Shown here piece after piece: positions 10,899 through 23,904 of a stretch of DNA of 64,000 bases (positions are counted from its first letter, which is position 1; every line of letters starts with the position of its first letter). Origin of the DNA: Corylus avellana. Its lineage: Eukaryota; Streptophyta; Magnoliopsida; Fagales; Betulaceae. The stretch lies in assembly GCF_901000735.1 (NCBI RefSeq), contig NC_081541.1, forward strand, positions 49,414,771 through 49,478,770, read 5' to 3'. Below the pieces are notes generated by a model. That model worked only from the letters and a program-made list of their open reading frames with translations. It ran no database searches and was not told the DNA's origin. A program made the position numbers and the translations under genes.

Positions 10899-13800
10899 TC
10901 ATTGTATCTTGAACACGGTCTTCAATTTCGCAACCAGCTTCCACTCTTCAATGGACAGATCATCCTGCATATTTTGAAGTTGCAATAAGCAACAATTGGA
11001 ACAAAATCCATAGAAGCATAGAAAAATTGTGGGCGAGATAAGATATTCAACCACTTACCCTATAATTAGCTTTAAGTACATCAATCGACTTCCTTGAGAT
11101 GTGGCTCACAAGTTCATCCTCAACCTCAAAATGCCTACCAAACATCTTTTGCTGCTCCTCAGAATTGGAGCCAACTATCTGTAAAAGCAGAAATAAAGCC
11201 AAATATTAGCATATCTCAAACCAAGTGTAATCTTGCATGACAAATTCTAAACGATCCAATTTGACATTAAAAATCAAATAAGGATCTACAGCAATTTGAA
11301 CAACAATTGTGAGACAGCCCAAAATTTTATTTGAGCAAGCGGGTCTTATATGGGCTCTCACAATTTGTTGCCCAAATTGCTTGCTGGGAATCGCAATCCT
11401 TCAAAATCATGCTCAGACAACCAGAGGATATTCAAACTCCAATTTTCAAGGTGCAGAGGATCACTGCTAATGCAATGTCCATCAAAATCTCATCACCTAC
11501 CACCAAGACCATTAGCTGATTCGTTAAGAGTTCCAATTTAACTAAAAAAAATAAAGTACCTTGGACAATTTGTCTAAAAAATCGTTTTGGAAATGGTATG
11601 ATGTCCCAATAATGACCTACCCACATAAAGGTCTTTAAAGCATTATATTAGGCTTTTTTGATAAATTATTGCAGGATTCTTGGATGGGGCCTTGATGTTA
11701 AAGGACTTAGGGAAGATCAGTTCATTAAGATTTAATACTTTCAGACGGGATTTTGTGTGACCACCAATCTTACTAAATGCTCATTAGTGATTACAGATGG
11801 AGATTTAAAAAATAAATGGCCTTATTTTTTACAAGCTTTTGGTAGGTAGCTACATCACCACGTTTTCAGATATTCCATGGATCCGTTCGATTCCTATGGG
11901 ATAGACAACCACCCCTTAAACTGACAAAGCATTGAAGACTGCATCAGTGATTCAAACACATACCTTAATTGCAACCTTCTGCCCTTTCTTTGCAATATCC
12001 ACAGGTTTGTGGTTATTTTCAATCGATGCAATTCGCCCAATATCAATGAAACCCTGTTGGGGAACACAAATTGGAGTCCCAACCTGTGCAGAAAACATAT
12101 TAAATCAGATACGTACAAAAATATAAACCAAATACTTTCATGTATAACACAAACTCTAGAGGCATCTGATAATAAGCATTATCCAAAGCCCGCCACATAA
12201 CCCCACAGATATAATGTTGGGAGTGGCGTTAATTGGCATCAAGACCACTCAGGAATTCTGAGCCATACAAGAAATTTAATGCTGACAAATAAGCCATAAA
12301 GCCGAGCAAAAGACCAGAAAAATTGATGTAGCCTCGGTCAAAAACTTAGACCTAGATGGACCATGCCAGCTTCCTTTCAAAGCAAGAGAAAGGAATTAAG
12401 CATATACAGAGACAGTAGAAATGCAAGCTAAAAGAAGTATCATGTCGTATATAAATATTAGAAGTATATATATATATATATGATTCGAGTTTTTCAAACA
12501 CTTCAATCCCACATAATTAAGATAAATGGCATTGCATACAAATGCAGAAGACCTACCTGGAAATTATACTACTTGATCCACAAGATCTAGAACCTAGACT
12601 TTGCAGAGACAATTATATGGCAAAACAAATAGTATAAGTTCACCTCTTTTGAAAACCACTATCACATTCAATTTGTAGTGGAGTAATTGAGCACAGAAAA
12701 CAACAAAGACATGTCCATTGGTTCTATAAACTTTGTTGGTCATTATTGTGTGACCACCAAACACAACCCCCAAATCTCATAGCACATACTAAGCTAAATA
12801 AGGAACATTCGTTCTTGTTTTAAATATTTTAGATATCCCTTCCCTTTTTCTCAACTTTACCAAGATTCAAAAGGAGCCCAAGTAGACTAGGAATCATTTT
12901 TTCTCAAATATTTTGGCTGAGAACACGTCTGAGGATGAAGATTTCTTTCTTGGACTTATCACTACCCTCGCAAGCATTATAGTGTCCCTTAAACAAGAGA
13001 AAACAAGCCAAACGGACTGAAAATAAATTACCTTAGCAATTCCTTCGACAATATCAACCCCCAATACAATAGGATCCTTCTTGTTGAAAATGCAGTTTGG
13101 CATAATCTTAAGAACACATGGAAAGACTGCATCATCAGCAGCTTCCTTCTTCTTTTCCTCCTTGAGATTATCAATATAGGCTTTAAATTGATCAAATAAG
13201 TGATATATGATATCAGCAATAAAAATCTTCACACCCAATTCATCTGAGAGTTCTCGGGCCTCTGGTGTAACTTTGACATCAAATGCCAGGATGGTAGCAT
13301 ATTCTTTTTTCTTTTCAAGCATTACACTGGCCTTCATGACATCTTTTTTATGCACAGGGCCTATGCCTATACCACTAACAGGGATGTTTACTGCTGGTGA
13401 CTTCAAAAACTCCAGCAATGCTTCCAACGATCCTAAGGTAGATGCTTGTACGTAAACTCCCTCACCACTCTTATCAATCCTGCTCATGACTGTCTTCATA
13501 TCTTCCATAGCTGCGTCCTTAACATCCTCTATATTATCGTCAGGCCCTACAACGTAAAGACCAGTCCCAGCAATTGCATGCTCAAGGCCCTGCGTACAAT
13601 GTGACACAAGGAATCAGGAACTTCTTTCAAACAAACCAACAATCCTCACTTTAATTGTGCAAGTGCATTACTGAAACTCTCAACAAAGCAGAAGTAGGTT
13701 GGATGGCTTTGATTTCAATATGTGCAAAATATACCTGTGCTGTGATCTTGATACCCATTGCAGCCTTGATTTTCTTATGGTGCAGGTAAGTCCCCTGAAA

Positions 13801-16800
13801 TCAGTTCACCAACGAATCATCATCTATAGCATTGCATAACTTTTAGCTCTTGCTTAAACAACACAGGATATAACTTACAGTTAAATATTCCATACAGGTT
13901 ATTTATAGAAAAAAAGAAACCCTTTCGAAGTTATTTCAGTCAAGTAACACAACTTTGTGCAGAAAGGGAGTTACTTGACACCCATGGTGACCTGTTGGAT
14001 AAAAGAAAGAGCAGGACAAAACTCTGGCACTCCTGAAGCAGTCAGATATTGCCAGGTTTACCATCTAAAATTGTCCAACCACGTCTGAACTTCAAAAACA
14101 GATATGTACATGGCAGACCTTCAGTCTACCCTGAATTGTTTGCTATGTCGACATGACTTGCTAATAAGATTGAGCAAGGATTGTATAATTTATAAACTCT
14201 GGTTGTGAATTTCAAAAAATACTTAAACATGTTGATGCACACACGATTAGGCTTTTATTTTTTATTTTTAAAAATGTTTTTATTACAACGGTCACGGCAA
14301 GCAAGTCATAGATCCCTAAAGATCCACGACAACAAATAAAATAACCTAAGTGGGATCAAAAAGGGACCTTTCAAACAATGGAAAAAATTAAAATTGCTAA
14401 GGAACAGACCTACCTTGCAGAAGAAACTAGCAAAAATTTAACTTCTAAAGCCAAGGTGCTTGTAACAACTGAATAGACTACTAAATGTTCAAAGTCCCAG
14501 ACAGAAAGACAACATGATTATCTGTAAGTTCTTAGCTTCTGTGGGGTCCAGGGATTGTTAAAGCACGTTAGATAGGCCGATGTCAATAAGGGGCGTATTA
14601 GCACTTCACTAATATAAAATGTGCTGTCATGATCAGTATGAAGAATAAAAATAAAGTGACTTTAGGGTTAGGGAGACCCTTAGTAATATAGCAACAGAGA
14701 GCACTACAAAACAGGATCGTATGAAGGATAAAAATAACCAAACTGCTCTCTCTATTGGCAGCATTCTATCGACAAAGCGCCATCTCTCAGAGTCTTTCAC
14801 AAAGGGGGAAGCACTCCTTCCCTCTGTCAAGCTAGGGACATTTATCTCAGAAGTTATTACCCAATCTCCCTCACTTCCGTGAGCCCTCCAATTCCAATAC
14901 TATGGCATAGCCATTCTTAGGTGGTATTAATTAACTTTCTCAATATAATGGCAGTTCCTTGTAAATTGTTCTCTCATTGTATACATTTTTTTGCCCATGG
15001 ACTTTTGTCCTCCAATATCACTCTAAGATTTAAAGTCCCAAAAATTTCTTCCATCTGTCACCATGAGGCATGCAGCTTAGCAACCTCTTTAATATCCCAA
15101 CTATTCAATGGAGTACTTTTGCAGATTATCTTCAAGACCTTGTCCTTCCATGATATTAACAATAATTCCAGTTTCAATTTATTAACTTTAAATTATTTTA
15201 TTTAAAAGAGAACAACTAATTTCCTTAGACAGTATGAAACTCAATTGAAGAAAGATTCATTTTAAAATCTCTTTTGTATGTTTTAGATAATTTTCAATAT
15301 TGAGGTCAACTAGCTCTTCTTCACAAGTTAGTTTGCTAGCAGTATACTGGAGTTCTATTTTACCAACCCAAGAACAACAAAAACTATGTAAATATGTGAA
15401 AAGAGACCATACCTTAACTCGGAGTTCCTTCATTGGATGTGGAGTCAATAAAGCTCGGATAGAGGTAACAATAGGCCCCTACAAAGCAAGATTAATTTGT
15501 AAGAATTTGAAATTTAGCATGAGATCATGTGGAAACATGTTTTAGGTGCTTGCCTGCATGCCACAAACAACTATTTGATCTCCTTCATGAAGCACACCAT
15601 TGACCAATACAACATCAATAGTTGTCCCATGACCTTCAACAACCTTGACCTCCAACACAGTGCACTGGTACAAAATTTAACCACAATCAAATTTCCATAC
15701 TACTACCTTGAAGCACTAAACCAAATGAAAATCACGTAAAAAGACTGCACACCTGCATTTCACTGCTGTATGTAAGTTTCTCAACCATAGTTTTCTGAGT
15801 CCATTGAACTAATAATAATAACAAATCTGGGATGCCTTCGCCACTGTATTATTCACAAACCCAAAATATCAGGAAATTAGCATAAGAAATTTTGCAGCGG
15901 AAGATCCTAAACAAGCTATATCAATACCACATTAACAGTCCATAAGTTGTACCTAATAGCACTTGTAGGCACAATGCTGAAAGTTTCCCCCATTTCCTTA
16001 TTTTTATAGTACAATTCAGTATTTAATCCCTGCTCTTTGAACTGAGTAATAATCTGACAACCAACAAAAAAAAACCAAATGAATGAGTAATGAGCCAAAC
16101 TGACACGAATGTAGCAACGAGAAAAGGCAGAATTTATAAAACCTGAGTGAGCCTCATATTGAATTCATTTTGTACATCCTTAGATTGCTGCTTCATGGCC
16201 TTCACAATTGGTGCATTGCGACATACTTTCCAGCCATAGAGCCTGTCCACCTGCAGAAATTGAAAAACAAACAAAATTAAACATGAATAATAATAAGAGG
16301 GGGAATAGCAACACCAAAAGCAAATTAGATAATGAACCTCACCTTATTCAATGCAACAATGAATTCTGTATTCCTCATTTTTAAAAGATTAAGCGATTCT
16401 ATTGTTTGTGGCTCCAACCCATGCATAATATCAACAACCAAAATTGCAATATCACATAAACCCGAACCCCGTGACCTTAAATTAGTGAATGATTCGTGTC
16501 CAGGGGTATCAATAACCAATAGCCCGGGGACCTTCAGTTTAGCATCAGCTTTCAGTTCCTTGGTTCTCTCACGAATGTTCTCAGCAGGAAAATATGTTGC
16601 ACCAATCTGTTGAGTGATACCTCCAGCTTCACCTTCCTGAACATTAGTGCCTCGTATACAATCCAGTAACTTGGTTTTACCAGTATCGACATGGCCCATG
16701 ATGCAGCAAATCGGGGAACGAAGGTTATCTTCACTATGCTTGGAGGTAGCCTCTGAAACCAGTACTTCTTTTTTCAAGTCAGCATCTTTTCTCTTATTCT

Positions 16801-19800
16801 CAAGATTCTGGGATGTTGATGGCTGGGATGTTGATGGCTGGGAAGGAATGGTTTTCTTAGCAGTTGCAGGAGGTGCTGTAGATTGAAAAACCAAATAAAA
16901 AAATCAGTACGTCAGAGCTAGGATAAATGGGGGGAAAAAAATATACAATAGTTACTCCAAGGGCAATATACCTTACAAAGGCAATTCCAAACAGTCCTAT
17001 GAACTAATTCTATGCCTAGATCTTCCAAATTCAGAGACAGGTGCATAAAAATATAGACTGCAATCACTATTTTTATTTGTAATCATTTCTTGTTTATATG
17101 GGTTTGTAAAAGGCACCTGCTAACTCAAGAAATACAAGGCAATCAGCACATCTATAATCCTCACTAACAAAATCTCCCACTTGTACAGAAAAACAGACAC
17201 TTTTCTGAAGAGAAAGACCACATAGTCTCATTCTGCACGAGCTATGTTAGGAGCTATAATAGGATGTTTTCCAGTTAGACTAATTTTGCAAGAACCACCT
17301 TAGCCATGAAAACGCACGTACTAATATCTTCTTTTAATTTTTTTCTTTAAGAAAATGAAAATGCAGTACGCTGGAAATACCACTAAGAAATCAAAGTGTT
17401 AAAGAACAATAACCAGAAAGATTTTAAAGTCAAATGAAAATAAATAAATTACCAAACAAAGTTGAGTAAGATCTGCTAGTTGAAATCTCACTGAAATCTT
17501 AACCACATACTACCACATGTTCATTTCCATAGTTAAAAACTTAAAATGACCAACGAGATTAAAGAGTTTTGGTAGGTCAAAATAAGAAAAATGATATTTT
17601 CTAAAATGAATTGTGGGTTTCGAGGCCTAGACCTTATATTCTCAATTACCCATTCCCATTATTTCATCCCAATAATTATATCGCAATAAGTTCTCGGTTT
17701 CGAGTTGAAAATTTTAAAATTATGCTTATGTGTTTACAATATACCTTGTTGCTTGATTCATTTCTATGTCTCTGGATTTCTTGAATCTATTCTTTTTGTG
17801 TTTTAATTTTGTTTCAGTAGTACATACAAGCCAATGGTGCAGAACATATAGTGTTGTATGGTCTGAAGGCTATTATAATACGATGTTCTGCACACATTGA
17901 AAAAGAGAAATATCAATGACTTATTGTACGAGGCCAGATTTTGGAAATTCTATCAGCAAAAATACCTTCTCAGGCGAATGTAAAGGATTCAAAGAAAACC
18001 AAAAAGGAAAGAAGATCATGACAACATGCTCATTAGGAAACATGAATACCAGGCAAAGCTATATTTGAAAATAAACCTTACCTGCATTGCGAGAAGTTGG
18101 TACTGCACCCTTTGTCTCTCTTCTCACCACTCGTTCAGGCTCAGAATCAGCCTCTTCATCAGCAAATGCACTTTTAATAGAAAGATTGACAGCTACATCA
18201 TCCCAGCTCTTTGCATCCCATTCATCCTCATCATCATCTTCTTCCAGTCCATTCTCTTCGGCAGCCTCGGCAACTACAGATTCCTCCTCGACATCCATTG
18301 ATTCCTCATCAACTTTCTCTGAATCTAAGGAATCCATATTGGTCACAGTCTCTTGTGGTTCTTCCTCCCCCTTATCAGGGCCAGCACCATTTGCTTGTTG
18401 GTGAATTGGTTTTTGCTTCTTATTCTGATACTTGGGTCGTTTAGTTTGTACAACGGTGTCTGCAGAAGGAAGAGGCACCCCTGCATTAGCAAGTATCTGA
18501 TTCCTCATAGCTTCCAACCGCCGAGCCTCTTCCCTCTGCTTTGTAGTCAACAGCTTGCCCTCTGCTTTCTTCCTCTGCAATTTCTCTTTTTCCTTTTCCT
18601 TCTTTTTACGCTTCACTTCCTCTGCTTGCCTCTCAAGCTCTTCCAGCCTACGCCGCTCCTCTTCCTCCTTCCTCAATCTCTCCTCATCTTCCCTTTTCTT
18701 TCTCTCTTCCGCTTCTTTTCGCCGAGCAAGTGCCTCTTGCATCTCTCTAACATGCTTTGGCAATTTCTTATCCACCCCTTTACTCTTCACTTCATTCTTT
18801 TTTCCCTCCGTTGGCTCAGGCTGTACTTCATCCTGTTTTTCCTCTGCAGCAGCCGCAGCTGCTGCTGCCGCTGCCTTCTTCTCCTTCTCCTTCTCCTTCT
18901 TCTTCTTCTTCTTCTTAGCCGCAGCAGACTCAACATTCTCTTCTTCAACCTCCTCCTCTACCACAGCAATCGTTTCGGGCTGAAGCTCAAGTTTCTCCTC
19001 TTGTGGAGGAAGAGCAGCCGGCTTTGATACCGTAGGCCCCTCACCAAGCTCCGCAAGAATCTTATCCAAATCATCCTCTTCCTCCGCTGTCCTTCCACTC
19101 TTCTTCTTCTTCTTCTTATTCTTCGAAGTATCCTTCACCTCTTCACTCTTACTACTAGTTCCCACACTCAGTTGCTCAGTCTCAACCACATCCCTAACCT
19201 CATCCCCATCTCCCAGCGCACTGAAAACACCACTACCCTTCTTCTTAGACGACTTTTTCTTACCCGAAAACGCAACCGCAGAAACATCTTCATCCTCAAC
19301 AGCTTCTTCTCCATTCTTACCATCACTCAACACAGCACTAAATGCATTGCCACCTGCCTTCTTCAAAGTCTTCGAAGACTTTGATGACTTCTTCTTACCC
19401 GAAAACGTAATGGGTGCAACATCTTCATCCTCATCCCCATCATCACCAAGTCCATCAAATGCAGACCCCGTAAAGACACTGCCTTTGTCACCACCTTTGG
19501 TTGACTTCTTCTTCCCAGTAAACGCAATCACAGGCTCATCATCATTATCACCATCATCCTCAACTTTATCAACGACCTCAGCTTCTTCTTCATCATCATC
19601 GATTGCATCAAAAGCCGAGGCAGTGAACAAACTACCACCACTTTTCTTAGAGTCATTCTTTTTCTTCTTCTTCCCAGAAAAGCTCACCGTTTGCTCCTCA
19701 TCATCTTCCTCGCTATCTTTCTCGCCGGTCAATCCAGACTGTCCATCCTCATCATCACCACCTTCCTCCTCTTCCTCTCCCAACAACCCGAACCCAAAAG

Positions 19801-20119
19801 CGTTGTTCCCACCGCCTTTCTTCGACTTCCCCTTCTTCCCACCAAACACCACCTCATGCACCTCCTCGTCTTCGTTCTTGATCTCACCACCATCACCATC
19901 ATCATCATCCTTGGGCTGCGGAGCTTTTGCGTTCCCCTTTTTGCCCTTCTTCTTCCCAGTAATCACGACCTTGTCCTCCTGAGCCTCTGGCTCCTCGGCC
20001 AGCTCAGCTCCGATGGAGTACTCGTCATCGTCAATCAACTGCGACTTCTTCTTCGACTTCGACACGGCAGCCGAAGCGTTCTCATCGTCCCCACGCGCCG
20101 TTGGCTTCTTTCGACCCAT
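10899..20119 (-). CDS. EIF5B: Eukaryotic translation initiation factor 5B (eIF5B)
   Basis: eIF5B is the universally conserved GTPase that joins the 60S subunit to the 48S complex. Twelve coding exons: 18082-20119, 16343-16875, 16143-16250, 15953-16053, 15753-15843, 15554-15664, 15413-15478, 13735-13794, 13032-13589, 11964-12083, 11059-11178, 10899-10964. These sum to 3972 nt (1323 residues), normal for a plant eIF5B. Residues 1-680 are a charged, low-complexity tail with six GKKK repeats and a long Lys/Glu coiled region. The GTPase motifs are intact: GHVDTGKT (740-747), [10 protein letters not shown] (G2), DTPGH (802-806), NKVD (856-859, split by an intron) and TSAI (G5). Domain III ([35 protein letters not shown]) and the C-terminal domain IV (ending KTVFKIQ) follow. 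Intron 6 uses a GC donor (15553). Intron 7 (13795-15412) is the largest, 1618 bp. The start [10 protein letters not shown] is the first Met of the frame. Confidence 0.96.
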
Positions 20120-20620
20120 TCACAAATCCGTGCTTCTCTTCAAGAATCCTAACAATCAGAGCCTATGAAATCAGATCTGAAATATGAATAAGAATCCAAA
20201 ACAAGATTAAAAAAAACCCTAATTCCTGAAATCACACACAGACACACATATTTGTTTACATATATTTACACACACGCACTCTAAAGCAACCCCACAGCAT
20301 GACGATGGTGCCTTATCAGAAGCAAAATTAACAATTTCTTGCACAACACACAGACCCAGAAATCAAATCCCGACTCTGCTTACTACAGTGAAATTAATGA
20401 GAAAAATTGAAACTTGGGTACCTCGGAAAGAACCCTAAACCCCACCAAAAAAGCAAGGGGTAAAAATTGAGAAGGGAAGGAAGCAGATTTTGGGTACCTG
20501 AGAATAGCGCAGATTTTGATGAAAAACGATTCTCTCGGTCGGTTTCTTAATCCTTGAACCGAGCTGCTTTTATCCCCTTACCCTATTCGATTTTGGCGGA
20601 GACAAATACGTAACAAATAC
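20120..20620 (-). promoter_or_regulatory. 5' leader and promoter region of eIF5B
   Basis: Upstream of the ATG, the minus strand has acceptor-like sites (TTTCATAG, ATTGTTAG) within 60 bases and two donor-like sites, TTCCGAG|GTACCC (exon end 20422) and TTCTCAG|GTACCC (exon end 20498). This suggests a leader intron with alternative donors. Pyrimidine-rich leader sequence and TTAGGGTT-type text (CCTAAACCC on the plus strand near 20433) are typical of plant translation-factor promoters. No TATA box is evident. Confidence 0.5.
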
Positions 20621-23600
20621 AAATACAAATACAAATACTATATGTTTTTGTCAATCAAAATCAAAAATATTGCTTGAAGATAATTGGAAGCAGCTGAGAC
20701 AAGGAGTGCTTGATAGACATGCAGAGAGAGAGAGAGAGAGGGAAACAGGGAGGAGGGAGAGCAAAATATATATATATACTTGTTCTAGGGTTGTCCTAAA
20801 TAGGTGTGGATTTTCAATGAAAAAAGCCTTGTGGTTTTTGAAAAGGATTTTTGGACCTGTGTTTAAATTTCTTCCAATGGTTATCTTGAGGTGTGATTTG
20901 TGAATTGTTTTTTTCCATAAGCCCACCTCATATTGACCAAAGTTGCCACCTATCCTAATCACAATGGTTTCCAAAATTATCACCAAATTTAATGTTTTTC
21001 TAATTTTTTTTCTTATGTTTTAATTTTTGTAAGGTCTCATATCGAGGTTGTAATATTGGAATGGGCCCATAAACCTCATTTGGCCCAACTGATTCCTATA
21101 GGCCCGCATGCTCGCCCACGCAGCCCTGAGGAATGGGGCCCACTAGCCCAGGCCACCCGAACACCATCCCAAAGGCCATGAACCCACCAAAACTCGGTTC
21201 CGCATGAAAAATTTCGTCCCAAACGCTGAGAAGAAAAATCCCGTACAAGGCGGCAAATTCCCATTACGCTCACACCCGAACGCCTTTTATCGCGGAAAAA
21301 TTTGAAGTGCTTACGGAACAAAAGTTACTTAATAAATCAAATGCTTGAATTGATTTGGAATGGATGTCTAAGTGCACTATGGCCCTAGTAGCTATAAGGT
21401 TTGACTTTTGAACTTCATGAACCGTCTGTTATTCATGAAAGTATCTCCTTCCTTATACTCATATTTAGCAAGTCTTTTCATTGAGATGATCAGACACATT
21501 CTCATGACATTTATTATTCTTGACATTTGCTGTCTATTTTCTCTAACAAGAATTTCATTCCATCATACATGTTCAAATTCTTGGATAATGTGTATAGGTT
21601 TCAACCTGTGTTTATTTGTGTTGAAAGAATGTTTTTTAGTTGTTAATGATTTCGTCATGACAGGTATATTTCGTCATGACGATAGTTTTTCGTCCTGACA
21701 AAAATCTGCAAAATCATGCGATAACTACTTTGACTCTTCATTTTCTTTAAGAATTTTTTCAAATCATTGTGCATCTCTCTCTCCGTTTGATTTCCTCTAT
21801 CAACCCCATCGTCTTTGATCGATCGTTTAGCTTGATTTTCACAAGGTATGTGGATCCTCTCTATGTTTTTATGGATTTCTTCCGATTAATTTGGAGTTAA
21901 TTCTCCAATTTCTTGAATATGGTTGTGTTTGAGCTTGGATTTGTTCTTAGCCATTTTTGTTGATGATATATGATTATATTTAGTTGGTTTTGTGCTCTCT
22001 TGTCTTGGGTTGGGTCACATGCTTAATGGGTTAGTGTTTTGAGCCATGTTTCATGTGTTGTATAGTGGGTTTGTGCTTCCCCTTTTTTGATACCCATTGT
22101 CGGGTTAAGTAATATGCCTATGTTTGGGTGGTTCCTTCTAAATCAAGTGTTGCAAACATGTTTTTATGCTGTTGTGTTGAGAGAATCTCATCTTTTAGTG
22201 TGTTTCACTGGTGTGTTTTTTAAAACTTCTTGATTGAGCGATTATATGCCTGTATTTTCCTTATCTCACATGATCTCTTTGAGCAATATAAGGTTGTTGG
22301 GGAGTGAGTTTGAAAGGTTGTTGTGCATTTTCTATGTTTAAGGAAATTGTTTGTTGACGCTTCTTGTAGGTACTATGGACTCCACTCAAAAGAATATGCG
22401 CTCAAAGACTAAGAAAGGTGAAAAATGGGTCGACAAGAGCGAGAAGACTAAACTCCCTGTTCATAGAGCAGGAAGTTCTGGGGCATATGCCACTTCCCAG
22501 AATGTTGATGCATTGAGGGCTGTGCTAAAAAGTTTAGTAGGGTTTCAACTCGGCCGGTTATAACCGGTCACCAATCGGCAACTGCCAACTGGTTACGGGA
22601 TATATATTTATATATCCACAATGTTTGTTTAAGTACTTATTTTTATTTTTTATTGTTTTCTTTGAGTTTAGAGTTGTTGTAAGGAGTATCTATCTCTTTT
22701 GGTTGTTGGTTTGTTTAAATGATTGTTTTAGGAGAAAATACACTTTACCCTTAATGTTTCACCACATTTGCAATTAGGAAAAATTGGCAATATATCCCAA
22801 TAAAGTATCAAAAATTTACAATATAACTCATCCATTTATGGGTGAAAAGGCAGGCGGTTAATAATCGTCCTCTAACCACACACACAGAGTATATATATAT
22901 ATACACTACATCTTTAGGGATAACGAAACAATGTTATTTTTGTGTTTAAAATTTTAAATATATATAAAAATCTAGGTATTACCATATAAGCGACATTGTT
23001 TTAGGTTTTTTTTTTTTTAAAAAAAAAAATTAAAATTAAAATTGTATAAATTTTTTTCTTTGAAAAAGCGGTTAGTGCCCGAGTTTTCACCCATAATTTT
23101 TTTCTCTAACTGAAATTATTGAAAAGACCTAATTGCCCTTGTATTTTAAAAATAAAATAAAAAACTATTGAAAAATAATAATAAAAAACTATTGAAAAAA
23201 AAACTAGTGGTGGACGCATTTTTTACAAAAACTTATGCAAAAATATGCTTTTTGATGTAAAAATTCTATTTTTTAAACATAATCTCCAGGATTGGAAGGT
23301 ATTTATTATTAAAAATATTTAATTAAGTAAAAAAATTTTCACTCAAAAAATAATCATCATTTTTCAATCCACTCGTTTTAAAGCTACTAAACCAGAAATA
23401 CGCAGATATATATATATTTTTTTTCTCTTTATATTTTCCATTTCAATTTATTTGGATTAAAAGATGCTAATGATAAGATTGAATGATTAACACAACTTAA
23501 GAAGTTGGATCTTATCGGATCTCCCATCTCCACATCTTGGGAAATCAGTTCAAATCCTTACTCTTGGTTCCTAACAAGGCAATCGCATATCGACCTTAAA

Positions 23601-23904
23601 AGCACAAGAGCAGATGGAAAGTCTAAAACATTTGTTGTGGCCTCTCTGACAGAGTCTATCTAGATGGCACAAGAACCATCCAGATGATATAGATATACAA
23701 CCCAAGAAACAATTAACAACTCTTAAAAGTACACTAGAATTCAAATAAATCTCATACAGTATAAGTTTATGGAAACATAAGAAAAAACCCAAACCAAAAT
23801 CTAACACGCTCCCTATAACAGAAGACATCGATGTTAAAGATTATTTTTCTCCAAATCAAGGACTCCAAATCTTCCTATTTGTTGTTGATCAACAGAGTCA
23901 TTCA
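20621..23904. other. Intergenic between eIF5B and the DnaJ gene
   Basis: Contents: a tandem ACAAATACAAAT run (20610-20640), an (AG)n tract (20724-20740), and three TTCGTCATGAC-like motifs (about 21650-21700). A possible spliced transcript lies at 21780-22560. A half MITE-like end at 22733 (GGAGAAAATACACTTTACCC) is followed by AT-rich sequence with a TA tract (22890-22905). The 3' UTR of the DnaJ gene probably occupies about 23570-23904. No protein is recognised. Confidence 0.4.
22351..22563 (+). CDS. Unrecognised short open frame, possible exon
   Basis: The most plausible segment begins at MDSTQKNMRSKTKKGEKWVD, just after TTGTAG (an acceptor-like site), and reads into SGAYATSQNVDALRAVLKSL before a TAA. 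An upstream CTTGATTTTCACAAG|GTATG (about 21830-21848) looks like a leader donor, and a CT-rich leader precedes it. The composition (basic, hydrophilic, GC-balanced) differs from the flanking AT-rich DNA, so it may be a real small exon or a remnant of a retroelement gag start. I do not recognise it. Confidence 0.2.
   Translation: MLTLLVGTMDSTQKNMRSKTKKGEKWVDKSEKTKLPVHRAGSSGAYATSQNVDALRAVLKSLVGFQLGRL

Noticed and set aside
13207..13455. Plus-strand frame inside eIF5B exon 9
   Set aside because: Antisense shadow of a well-conserved coding exon.
15257..15448. Separate minus-strand frame starting [14 protein letters not shown]
   Set aside because: It is exon 7 of eIF5B read through its donor into the intron.
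18353..19982. Long plus-strand open frames (up to 224 codons)
   Set aside because: They lie opposite the low-complexity Lys/Glu/Asp/Ser part of eIF5B exon 1 and translate to Leu/Ser/Phe-rich shadows.
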